A stretch of DNA of 46,370 bases from F1-60-MAGs104 sp964355975 (GTDB taxonomy: Bacteria; Planctomycetota; Phycisphaerae; Phycisphaerales; SM1A02), in assembly GCA_964355975.1 (NCBI GenBank), contig CAYHFW010000018.1:1-46370 (forward strand). The letters run 5' to 3'. The notes below the pieces were generated by a model. It ran no database searches and was not told the DNA's origin. It saw nothing but the letters and a program-made list of their open reading frames with translations. Shown here piece by piece: positions 8,769 to 16,259 of the stretch (position 1 is its first letter; every line of letters starts with the position of its first letter). Position numbers and translations under genes: made by a program.

Positions 8769-10313
8769 CTACCGGACGACGGGAAGCCGAACTGTTCGAT
8801 CGAGGTCACTCGTGGGTTGTGCGACGAGGTCGTACCCATCGGCATCGACGACGGTGCAGCGCACGAGTTCGCCCGCAGCGAGTTTCTCGCGGCTGAGCAC
8901 ATGCGTCACACCATCGATTTGTGGCGCTTGGTGGTAGGAGCGTCCCGTGTACATGGTGGTTGCGCCGTTGACTCCAGTCGTCGCCTTTCCGCGCGTGTTT
9001 CCGCGCGCGGGCGCATCGATGAGCACATCAAACTGCGCGCGCTGTTCGGCAACATAGGCGGCGTTTTCGAACGCGATGGACTGCTGCAACTCCATCAGTT
9101 CAGCCTCGCGGCGTCGGCTGTCTTCATCGCTCACCCGCAGCGCTGGATCATCGTGCATCGTGCCAGAGGGTGTGCCAGACTCTTGCGAGTAACGAAAGAC
9201 GCCCATTGCGTCGAATTGTCCGCGTTCGACGAATGCGACAAGCGCTTCGTGATCGGCTTCGGTCTCGCCAGGGTGTCCAGTGATAAACGTTGTGCGGATT
9301 GCCATCCCAGGAATTCTTTCGCGCAGTTCTTGCACAATGTTTTCTTGATGCTCAGTTGTGACATTGCGGCGCATCAGCGTCAGCATGCGATCGCTCGCGT
9401 GCTGCAGTGGCATGTCGATGTACTTCACAACACTCGAGAGACGCGCGATGGCATCCATCATTGCCGGAGTGAAATTCGTCGGGTAGGCGTACATCAATCG
9501 CACCCAACCTCCGCCCGCATCTTGCACGACGCGGTCGAGTTTCTCAAGCATTCCCACGAGGCCTGCATCGTCGCCGATGTCCATTCCCCAACTTGTGGTG
9601 TCTTGTCCGATGAGATTCAATTCAAACGCGCCATCGGCCAAGAGCACGCGCGCTTCGTTGGCGATCGCGTCGCTTGTTTTCGAGCGCATCTTGCCGCGAA
9701 TGGATGGAATCGTGCAGAACGAGCAGCGTTGGTTGCATCCCTCTGAGACGCGCAGGTACGCCCAGTGGCGCGGTGTCAGGCGATAACGATTTTCGTCACC
9801 TTCGAAATATCCGACGCCGCGACCATCCTTTCCGTTGACTGTGAGTCCGACGGTCGAAACACCTCGCTCTGCCGCTGCGATCAGTGCATTCGATGAGATC
9901 CAGTAGCCGGGTCGCGCACCGCCACCATCGAGCGATTCACGCTGCGCCGTTGATCCGCGCACTGCGTCGAGGATGTGATCGCGGTCGAAGACTCCGATGA
10001 GCGCATCGATGCCTGGAGCCCACTCCAAGATCTTTGCGCGGTGGCGCTGCACGAGGCAGCCTGCCACGACGACGCGCTTGAGTTCGCCGCGCGCCTTGCG
10101 TTCGAGAGCGTCTTTGATCACTCCGAGCGACTCATCTTTGCTCGCTTCGAGAAAGCCGCAGGTGTTGACGACGACCGCATCGGGCGATTGATCTTCGTTG
10201 ACGAGCTTCATGCCATCGGCGGCGAGCAATCCCAACATTTTCTCGCTATCGACCAAGTTCTTTGGACAGCCCAAACTCACAAACGCCACACGCTCGATCG
10301 CAGTTTCACTCAT
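8769..10313 (-). CDS. rimO: Ribosomal protein S12 methylthiotransferase
   Basis: RimO is a radical-SAM enzyme that adds a methylthio group to the conserved Asp of ribosomal protein S12. The N-terminal MTTase domain shows the three cluster Cys (SLGCPKN, NTCGFLE, AGCLVQR), the radical SAM motif is CNQRCSFC, and a C-terminal TRAM-like domain follows (FDVLIDAPARGN, YTGRSYHQAPQIDG). At 514 residues it is longer than the usual 430-450. The extra length lies mainly between the two domains, around SSNALIAAAERGVSTVGLTV. The start MSETAIERV at 10313 begins just before the first conserved strand and lies 8 nt after TAGACT. The upstream gene, the NadD fusion, ends 11 bp away, so co-transcription is also possible. 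Confidence 0.93.
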   Translation of the reverse strand: MSETAIERVAFVSLGCPKNLVDSEKMLGLLAADGMKLVNEDQSPDAVVVNTCGFLEASKDESLGVIKDALERKARGELKRVVVAGCLVQRHRAKILEWAPGIDALIGVFDRDHILDAVRGSTAQRESLDGGGARPGYWISSNALIAAAERGVSTVGLTVNGKDGRGVGYFEGDENRYRLTPRHWAYLRVSEGCNQRCSFCTIPSIRGKMRSKTSDAIANEARVLLADGAFELNLIGQDTTSWGMDIGDDAGLVGMLEKLDRVVQDAGGGWVRLMYAYPTNFTPAMMDAIARLSSVVKYIDMPLQHASDRMLTLMRRNVTTEHQENIVQELRERIPGMAIRTTFITGHPGETEADHEALVAFVERGQFDAMGVFRYSQESGTPSGTMHDDPALRVSDEDSRRREAELMELQQSIAFENAAYVAEQRAQFDVLIDAPARGNTRGKATTGVNGATTMYTGRSYHQAPQIDGVTHVLSREKLAAGELVRCTVVDADGYDLVAQPTSDLDRTVRLPVVR

Positions 10314-10321
10314 TGATTCGA

Positions 10322-10327
10322 AGTCTA
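10322..10327 (-). promoter_or_regulatory. -10-like TAGACT for rimO
   Basis: TAGACT ends 8 nt before the rimO ATG. Its TAG is also the stop codon of the upstream NadD fusion gene. Operon read-through is an alternative. Confidence 0.3.
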
Positions 10328-11650
10328 GGCATACAGCCCGCGTTGGCGAATCCACGCTTCGACCTCTGGCTGCACGAGGTCGCCGATTGGTTGGGAGGTG
10401 CGGAGGCGCGCGCGCACCTCGGATGCGCTCAATTCAACGGCCACGATGGGCAAAACGGCGCGCTTCCACCGTTCGCCGTCGCTGCCAAGTGCGGCAAATT
10501 TCTGAGCGAGCGTGAGCGAAAGTTGGTTCGCGTCGTATGGGGGGCGCGGAACAACCGCCAGCGTCGCGAGTCGCTCGTCGATCTCGCGCCAATCTTTCCA
10601 CAGGTCGAACTGCAATGCCTGATCGGCACCAATGAGCAGCACAAGATCGCCACGCGCGAGCCCACGCTCAGCAGCAATCTCGCGCAGCGTGTCGACTGTG
10701 AATGACCGGCCACCGCGCGCGAGTTCGCGGGGGTCGACTGTTGCACGAGCGAGTTGCGCGAACGCGCGCCGCGTCATCTCGAGCCTGTCTTCATTCGACG
10801 CCGCGCTGTGGTCGGGCCGCAGTGGATTCTGTCCCGCAGGAAGAATGATGATCGAATCGCAGTGCAACACTGCAGCAGCCTGCGCAACGATTTCGCAGTG
10901 ACGTCGGTGCGGCGGGTCGAATGTGCCACCAAAGACGAGCGTGCGCGGCGGCCGCGTGCGCGCCGTTCGAGCATCTCCCACAAGAGAACTCAACGCATCG
11001 CCAAGTGCGGTCATCGCTCGCTTGGCATCTCGTGCCATCGCCATCAATGCCATTGCTCTGCTCGGATGCAGAAGCATCTTGGCAAGTTCAACACGATTGA
11101 GCGATCCATCATCGCGCACAAGCTGGCTCATCCACGGCGGAATTCCATGCGCAGCACTCTCGCCGACGACTCGCATCACGCTCCAGTTCCATCCGCGTGC
11201 CGAGGCGAGCGCAGCAAATGCCGCCGATTCCATGTCGACGAGCGCCGCGCCCGTCGATGCTCGAAGTGCGCGCTTGCTCTGCGCATCTACGCACGCGCAG
11301 TCGACGCTTGCGACCGCAACCGATCGAGCGCGCGATGAAGGCGCTGTGAAGATTGCGCTCGGTCGCGCGCACTCTGCACCAGCGGCGATCACTTCGCACA
11401 CATCGCGCACATCACCGACGCACAACGCCTCATCGAGTGCTCCCGCGAGCCCTGCGAGCACGACTCTGCGTGTTCGTGGCGAGCGATCGCACTGCGCATG
11501 CGCGTTGATCTGCGACCAGCGAACGACTGCGCCTGGGCCAACTCCAATCGTCGAAAAATCGGCAGAAATCCCTCGACTTTCGAGCGCGCGGCGCAGCGCG
11601 CTGCTCTCGAATTCGGTCGCTGCGAGGATCAGTGGGGGATGGTCGGTCAT
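10325..11650 (-). CDS. nadD: Fusion: nucleoside phosphorylase-like domain + nicotinate-nucleotide adenylyltransferase
   Basis: This 441-residue protein joins two domains. Residues 1-225 look like the PNP/UDP phosphorylase superfamily (MTAN, futalosine hydrolase and relatives): LILAATEFES at the N-terminus, AGLAGALDEALCVGDV, the signature VDMESAAFAALA, and VVGESAAHG, where relatives usually have Asp in place of this Glu. From residue 237 onward is NadD, which adenylates nicotinate mononucleotide in NAD synthesis: GGTFDPPHRRHCEI (nucleotidyltransferase HxxH), LLIGADQALQFDLWKDW, and ELSASEVRARL replacing ISSTxIR. There is no stop or frameshift between them. The start MTDHPPLIL at 11650 begins the first strand of the phosphorylase fold. 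The NadD call is confident; the activity of the first domain is unknown. It lies upstream of rimO. Confidence 0.87.
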   Translation of the reverse strand: MTDHPPLILAATEFESSALRRALESRGISADFSTIGVGPGAVVRWSQINAHAQCDRSPRTRRVVLAGLAGALDEALCVGDVRDVCEVIAAGAECARPSAIFTAPSSRARSVAVASVDCACVDAQSKRALRASTGAALVDMESAAFAALASARGWNWSVMRVVGESAAHGIPPWMSQLVRDDGSLNRVELAKMLLHPSRAMALMAMARDAKRAMTALGDALSSLVGDARTARTRPPRTLVFGGTFDPPHRRHCEIVAQAAAVLHCDSIIILPAGQNPLRPDHSAASNEDRLEMTRRAFAQLARATVDPRELARGGRSFTVDTLREIAAERGLARGDLVLLIGADQALQFDLWKDWREIDERLATLAVVPRPPYDANQLSLTLAQKFAALGSDGERWKRAVLPIVAVELSASEVRARLRTSQPIGDLVQPEVEAWIRQRGLYA

Positions 11651-11664
11651 AGAGAGCGATGCGA

Positions 11665-11692
11665 TTGCCGCCGCGGCATCCAACGCTATACT
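11665..11692 (+). promoter_or_regulatory. promoter for the tRNA-Glu pair
   Basis: TTGCCG (11665-11670), a 16-bp spacer and TATACT (11687-11692) precede the first tRNA by 11 nt, a normal distance for a short 5' leader. Confidence 0.5.
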
Positions 11693-11703
11693 CTCCGCCC
11701 CTC

Positions 11704-11777
11704 GGCCTCATCGTCTAGCCCGGCTAGGACACATCCCTCTCACGGATGGAACAGGGGTTCAAATCCCCTTGGGGTCA
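11704..11777 (+). tRNA. tRNA-Glu (CUC anticodon)
   Basis: The 74-nt cloverleaf has acceptor strands GGCCTCA (11704-11710) and TGGGGTC (11770-11776) with discriminator A at 11777. The anticodon stem CATCC/GGATG encloses loop CTCTCAC, giving anticodon CTC at 11739-11741. The T arm is AGGGG-TTCAAAT-CCCCT. CCA is not encoded. It is followed 46 bp later by a second tRNA-Glu. Confidence 0.95.
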
Positions 11778-11823
11778 TTGTTAGTCGTCCGCGCGCAGTG
11801 AGAGCGCGGATTCGTTACGTGCA

Positions 11824-11898
11824 GGCCCCATCGTCTAGCCTGGTCCAGGACACCTCCCTTTCAAGGAGGACACATGGGTTCGAATCCCATTGGGGTCA
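11824..11898 (+). tRNA. tRNA-Glu (UUC anticodon)
   Basis: The 75-nt cloverleaf has acceptor strands GGCCCCA (11824-11830) and TGGGGTC (11891-11897) with discriminator A at 11898. The anticodon stem CCTCC/GGAGG encloses loop CTTTCAA, giving anticodon TTC at 11860-11862. CCA is not encoded. With the preceding gene it covers both Glu codons. The two are probably one transcript, since there is a terminator after the second and none between. Confidence 0.95.
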
Positions 11899-11905
11899 TT
11901 TCGGT

Positions 11906-11925
11906 CGCAAATGTTTTGCGTTTTT
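11906..11925 (+). terminator. intrinsic terminator after the tRNA pair
   Basis: A CGCAAA/TTTGCG stem with a 3-nt loop (11906-11920) is followed by five T (11921-11925), 7 nt after the second tRNA. Confidence 0.7.
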
Positions 11926-11953
11926 CCCCCTCTGGGGTAGGTTGGGGGATCTC

Positions 11954-13423
11954 ATGTTCAATTCACGCCGCGTTATGTTTTCACTCGTGGCTCTGCTGTG
12001 CGCCGTTTCAGGCGCCGATGGAGCCGTTCGCTATGTTGATGGTTCGCTGACTACGGGATTGAACAACGGCACATCGTGGGCGAATGCCTACTACGGCCCA
12101 AGCGCAGTCGCCACCGCGATGACGGCCGCAGTTTCGGGTGATCAAGTTTGGGTGAAGGCTGGCACATACAAGCCAACAACCACTGCAACGCGCACGATCT
12201 GGCACACAATGAAATCAGGCGTCGCGGTGTACGGCGGATTTGCAGGTGGCGAGACGCTGCTCGAGCAGCGTGATTTCGCTGCGAACGTGACAACTCTCAC
12301 CGGCGACCTCACGGGCAATGACAACGGCACGGTCACAAACATGGCAGACAATGCCTATCACGTTGTTGTTGGAAGCAGCGCGCTCAACACTGCAATCCTT
12401 GATGGATTCAACGTGGTGGGTGGTTACGCCAACGGCGCGACAGCATCGAACTATGACAAGGGTGGCGGAATCTTGATTCTGTCGAGCGGCAATCCAACGA
12501 TTCGAAACTGCAAGTTCATCGGCAATCGTTGCACATTCGGCGGAGGCGCTGGGTACATCTATCAAGCGCAGGCGACCTTTCAGTCATGCGAATTCACCAA
12601 CAACGTTGGCGGTTCGTATGGTGGTGCGTTCGATACCAACGCAACGACCGTCACATGGGAGCGCTGCAAGTTCACCAACAATCAGGCGGCGCGCGCAGGT
12701 GCGATTGAGTCGTACGGAAGTTCGCAGACCAAGATCACCAACTGCGTCTTTGCACTGAACAAGGCAACCTCGACGAATTCGGGTGGCGCTGTCTGGGCTG
12801 GCACAACCTCGACGGTGACCGTGCGCGATTCGACTTTCTACGGCAACACGACGACCGCGACGACCGGCGCTGGTTTCTACAACACGAGCGGATCGAGCAC
12901 CATTTCAAACTGCATTTTCTGGGCAAACACTGGCGCAGGCGGCTCGCTCACAAACAACCAGGTCACCGCAGCAGGTGGCACCAACACGGTGACCTACTCG
13001 GATGTGCAGCTCGGCACGACGGGCACTGGCAACATCTCGACCGATCCGCAATTCGTCAGCGCAGCGGCTGGCGACTTTCAGTTGCAAACAACTTCACCAG
13101 CCATCGACGCTGGCAGCAACACGATGATTCCAGCGGGAGTCACAGTCGATTGCGCACTCCTTGCTCGACGCGTGGACATCACCACAGTTGCCGACACTGG
13201 AGTCGGTCCAGCTCCGGTCGTTGACATGGGCGCGTACGAGAGGCAGGCGCCTCCGCCTCCTCCATGCCCAGCGGATTTGAACCATGACTTGTTCGTCGAC
13301 GGCGCCGACATGTCTGCGATTCTCTCGGGTTGGGGAACCGCCACGGGCGACGTCAGCGGTGATGGACTCACCGATGGTGTCGACCTCACCGTGCTGCTTT
13401 CGAGTTGGGGCGCCTGCCCGTAA
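11954..13423 (+). CDS. Secreted right-handed parallel beta-helix protein with dockerin-like C-terminus
   Basis: This 489-residue exported protein starts at 11954, preceded by a GGGGGA Shine-Dalgarno, and has a signal peptide (residues 1-23, ending SGADG). The body has pectate-lyase-type beta-helix rungs (GGGILILSSGNPTIRNCKF, GGAVWAGTTSTVTVRDSTF, TISNCIFWANTG), with a PQFVSAAAGDFQL...SPAIDAG element near the end, common in choice-of-anchor/right-handed beta-helix proteins. The C-terminus carries two calcium-loop motifs, DLNHDLFVD and DVSGDGLTD, each followed by a helix ending in SGWG/SSWG, and ends GACP. That dockerin-like tail is frequent in Phycisphaerae exported proteins and may serve in surface anchoring or sorting. 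No catalytic residues could be assigned. It could bind or cleave polysaccharide, or be structural. Confidence 0.85.
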   Translation: MFNSRRVMFSLVALLCAVSGADGAVRYVDGSLTTGLNNGTSWANAYYGPSAVATAMTAAVSGDQVWVKAGTYKPTTTATRTIWHTMKSGVAVYGGFAGGETLLEQRDFAANVTTLTGDLTGNDNGTVTNMADNAYHVVVGSSALNTAILDGFNVVGGYANGATASNYDKGGGILILSSGNPTIRNCKFIGNRCTFGGGAGYIYQAQATFQSCEFTNNVGGSYGGAFDTNATTVTWERCKFTNNQAARAGAIESYGSSQTKITNCVFALNKATSTNSGGAVWAGTTSTVTVRDSTFYGNTTTATTGAGFYNTSGSSTISNCIFWANTGAGGSLTNNQVTAAGGTNTVTYSDVQLGTTGTGNISTDPQFVSAAAGDFQLQTTSPAIDAGSNTMIPAGVTVDCALLARRVDITTVADTGVGPAPVVDMGAYERQAPPPPPCPADLNHDLFVDGADMSAILSGWGTATGDVSGDGLTDGVDLTVLLSSWGACP

Positions 13424-13426
13424 AGT
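13421..13426 (+). promoter_or_regulatory. -10-like TAAAGT before the small membrane protein gene
   Basis: TAAAGT ends 6 nt before the GTG at 13433 and includes the TAA stop of the beta-helix gene. This supports the GTG start and possible leaderless initiation. Confidence 0.35.
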
Positions 13427-13432
13427 GCCTGA

Positions 13433-14041
13433 GTGAGATCAGCCCAAGTTTCTGCCGATTGGCCGAGTGAAAAATTCGAGACAATTTGGAACGCGGTCGC
13501 GACGTCCGCGCCTTCGGGATCGTTCACGAGTGAATTCGTTGCAGCGGTTCCAGTCATCGCGCGCCCTGATTGGTCGAAGATTCCGCAGGGGGCATGGGTG
13601 CACCTCACTGGAAGACTCGAGCAGCGCACGCCGCTCGGTGCGGTCCATCCCGATGGTCAAGAGTGGTTTGTGCGCACGAGTGCGGGCGATCCAATTGCCG
13701 TCTATGTGATGACAGACCAGAACATCTCGGTGGGCTCGACGGTTTCAATCTTGGGACGCGACGCGGGCTCGATTCGACTCGTGAACCGTGCTGGAGTTCT
13801 GCAGGAATATCCCGCGCTGATCGCCCGTCCACTCGATCGAGCAGCCGCGCAGGCGCTTCATCCAGCGACACCCGAAGCGCTCGGCGGCGTTCCAGTTGGA
13901 TTCGTCGCTGTGGGCGGAGTGCTCGTGTTGCTTGCTGCGTGGTTCTTTGTTCGCATCTACTCGAAGCGCGCCTCGTCGCGGGGGATGAGCCACATTCACG
14001 CAGCGGCGCACCGCGCACGCGCGCAGGTGAACACCCCATGA
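13433..14041 (+). CDS. Small single-pass membrane protein of unknown function
   Basis: I do not recognise this 202-residue protein. Residues about 50-130 form a beta-rich region (GAWVHLTGRLEQ, EWFVRTSAGDPIAVYV, GSTVSILGRDAGSIRLVNRAG), resembling an OB-fold or small barrel. One transmembrane segment follows (about residues 155-176, VGFVAVGGVLVLLAAWFFV) and then a basic tail (YSKRASSRG). With no N-terminal signal peptide, the beta domain may sit in the cytoplasm with the tail outside, or the protein may insert the other way. The GTG start at 13433 is the only in-frame start before the conserved part. The stop overlaps the aroB start by 4 bp (ATGA), so the two are translationally coupled. Confidence 0.7.
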   Translation: MRSAQVSADWPSEKFETIWNAVATSAPSGSFTSEFVAAVPVIARPDWSKIPQGAWVHLTGRLEQRTPLGAVHPDGQEWFVRTSAGDPIAVYVMTDQNISVGSTVSILGRDAGSIRLVNRAGVLQEYPALIARPLDRAAAQALHPATPEALGGVPVGFVAVGGVLVLLAAWFFVRIYSKRASSRGMSHIHAAAHRARAQVNTP

Positions 14042-15198
14042 CGCGCGAACTCGTGCAGTGCGTGGGCGATCACCGTGCAGCGGTGACCATCGGGAGCGGC
14101 ATCCTGAGCTCGATCGCTTTGCGTGCACGCGCGATGAACGGCGGAGTCGATCCGACGCGCGTGCTGATTGTCGCCGATGCACTGGTGAGCTCGACGTGGG
14201 GCGAGGCCGTCGCGCGCGCATGGCAAACGCACGATGTGGTCGGCGGGCAAAGTGTGGATGTGACACGCATCACCGTGCATGCGAGCGAGGCGAACAAGTC
14301 GATCGAGTCGTGGCAGAAGATTCTCGATGGGGCGGTTCAGGGCAACTTGGATCGCAAGAGTCTGATCGTTGCCGTGGGGGGCGGAATCGTCACCGACCTT
14401 GCAGGATTCGCCGCGGCGAGTTACCTGCGGGGAATTGCATGGATCGCAGTTCCGACGACGCTGCTAGGAATGGTCGACGCTGCCATCGGTGGCAAGACGG
14501 GGGTGAACCTCGCGCTCGGGGGGGGCGCGATCGGCAAGAATCTCGCGGGATCATTCTGGCCGCCATCAGCGGTGGTCTGCGACGTTGAAACACTTGCGAC
14601 ACTGCCCACGCGCGAGTTTCGTGCTGGGATTGCAGAGTGCCTCAAGCACGCGATGATCGGCGATCCTTCGATCGAGCCATTGCTCGCGCGCGCCATCGAT
14701 ACATACGCCAGCGGCGAGGCGGGAGACCAGTGGAGTCTGATCGATCTTGTCGCCCGTAGCGCAGCGGTGAAGTTGGCGATCGTGGCGCGTGATCCGCGCG
14801 AAGCTGGCGAGCGGATGCTGCTCAATCTTGGACACACCTTCGCTCATGCGATCGAGTCACAACTCTCGAGTGAGGTTCTGCACGGCGAGGCGGTTGCGCT
14901 TGGGCTCGTGGCGGCATCCTTCGCTTCTGCGGCATCTTCGGTATCGGGGCGCATGACCAGTGCGCAGGCCGAGGCGGTGCGCGCGCGCGTCGTTGCAATG
15001 GGTCTGCCGGCGCGCCTGCCTCGAGCGCTTGCGATCGAATCGCTCGAAAAAGCCGCTGGATTTGATAAGAAACGCCTCGGAAAGTCGCTCACCCTCATCC
15101 TGCCCTTGGCCAACGGAACTGCAGAGGTCGTACGGGATGCACCGGTCGAACTCTTGCGCACCGGATTCGCCTCGATCGGCGCCGCCGCTGGCGTCTGA
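14038..15198 (+). CDS. aroB: 3-dehydroquinate synthase
   Basis: AroB converts DAHP to 3-dehydroquinate, the second step of the shikimate pathway. The 386-residue protein has the NAD-binding motif AVGGGIVTDLAGFAAASYLRG, then PTTLLGMVDAAIGGKTGVN, the metal-binding region EFRAGIAECLKHAMI, and LNLGHTFAHAIE with HGEAVALG (zinc ligands). The start at 14038 overlaps the preceding stop as ATGA. An earlier in-frame reading from 13570 runs through the previous gene in another frame and is not real. No other aro genes are in the window. Confidence 0.95.
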   Translation: MTRELVQCVGDHRAAVTIGSGILSSIALRARAMNGGVDPTRVLIVADALVSSTWGEAVARAWQTHDVVGGQSVDVTRITVHASEANKSIESWQKILDGAVQGNLDRKSLIVAVGGGIVTDLAGFAAASYLRGIAWIAVPTTLLGMVDAAIGGKTGVNLALGGGAIGKNLAGSFWPPSAVVCDVETLATLPTREFRAGIAECLKHAMIGDPSIEPLLARAIDTYASGEAGDQWSLIDLVARSAAVKLAIVARDPREAGERMLLNLGHTFAHAIESQLSSEVLHGEAVALGLVAASFASAASSVSGRMTSAQAEAVRARVVAMGLPARLPRALAIESLEKAAGFDKKRLGKSLTLILPLANGTAEVVRDAPVELLRTGFASIGAAAGV

Positions 15199-15263
15199 GC
15201 GCGCGACAACTTCCACCGCGAGACTTCAAGGAACGGTGGCGACTCGGTCGATTCACTAGCACA

Positions 15264-16250
15264 ATGCGTGTTCTTGCGGTCGTCAATCAGAAAGGTGGAA
15301 GTGGCAAAACCACAACTGCTGTCCACCTCGCGGCCGTGCTCGCGGCCCGCAAGCAACGAACGCTGCTCGTCGACCTTGATCCACAGGGCCACTGCGCACT
15401 GGCGCTCGGTATTGCTCCGGCGCGCATCGAGAAGGGAATCGAAGATGCGATGCAACAGGGGGGTGGCACGGCGCTGCTCGATGATGGACTCTTCTGGGAA
15501 CCTGCGGCAAATCTGGTGCTTGCACCATGCACGATTCGACTTGCGGCGTTTGAGGCGCCAGGAGGTCCGCTCGCTGAAGCGCCCGACCGCGACCGCCGAC
15601 TCTCTGCTCTCTTGGACCGCGTCGCGCCGCGCTTCGAATGGTGCATCATTGACTGCCCACCGCACATCGGGCTTCTCGTCTTCAACGCGCTGCGTGCGTG
15701 CGACGAGGCGCTCATTCCAATTGAAACTGGATATTTCGCACTGCGCGCAGCAGAGCGCCAAGTCGCCACGATTCGTGCAGTCGCCGATCGACTGAAGCGC
15801 CAGATTGCAGTGCGCGTGCTCCCAACGCTCGTGCGCAGCGAGTCGCCGAGTTCACAGCAGATTCTCGCAGCGATCGATCGCACCTTCGGAAACACCGTGA
15901 TTCCAGCGATGATTCGTGAGCACGATGTGCTGCGCGAAGCGGCAGGATTTGGACAGGCGATCACCGAGTACGCGCCGACATCCGAGGCACGCCGTGATTT
16001 TGAGTCGCTCGCTGAGTGGTTGATCGCCCATGCTGTGGCCTCGCAGCGAAGCGACGGACTCGCTGCAGGAGCGGATCGCACCAATCCAGATGCCGCCCTC
16101 ATGGCACAACTTGCCGCACCACGCACGAATGCGCGTTCGGTCGATCCACCAATGATCGAAGTTGAAACAATCGCCCCCACTGCGCAGAGCACTTCACCTG
16201 CCGACAATCGGCTCACCGAATTGGCTGAGCGACTGCGTGCAGCGAGATAG
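15264..16250 (+). CDS. ParA-family ATPase
   Basis: This is a 328-residue ParA/MinD-type P-loop ATPase with the deviant Walker A NQKGGSGKTTTAVHLA (residues 8-23), LLVDLDPQGHCALALG (Walker A'), and IIDCPPHIGLL (Walker B). The C-terminus (from about residue 265) is a low-complexity extension not typical of the family. No parB-like gene or parS-type repeat lies beside it; the gene that follows appears to be a degenerate relative. It could act in positioning of a cargo or of a surface structure rather than chromosome partition. A TTCACT sits 6 nt before the ATG and may be a weak -10. Family is certain, role unknown. Confidence 0.88.
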   Translation: MRVLAVVNQKGGSGKTTTAVHLAAVLAARKQRTLLVDLDPQGHCALALGIAPARIEKGIEDAMQQGGGTALLDDGLFWEPAANLVLAPCTIRLAAFEAPGGPLAEAPDRDRRLSALLDRVAPRFEWCIIDCPPHIGLLVFNALRACDEALIPIETGYFALRAAERQVATIRAVADRLKRQIAVRVLPTLVRSESPSSQQILAAIDRTFGNTVIPAMIREHDVLREAAGFGQAITEYAPTSEARRDFESLAEWLIAHAVASQRSDGLAAGADRTNPDAALMAQLAAPRTNARSVDPPMIEVETIAPTAQSTSPADNRLTELAERLRAAR

Positions 16251-16253
16251 GAT
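16248..16253 (+). promoter_or_regulatory. -10-like TAGGAT
   Basis: TAGGAT ends 6 nt before the ATG at 16260 and overlaps the ParA TAG stop. It may give an internal leaderless start. Confidence 0.3.
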
Positions 16254-16259
16254 CAGACC

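Noticed and set aside
11498..11953. An upstream extension of the beta-helix protein through the tRNA genes
   Set aside because: The extension overlaps two tRNAs and a terminator, and the signal peptide and Shine-Dalgarno mark 11954 as the start.
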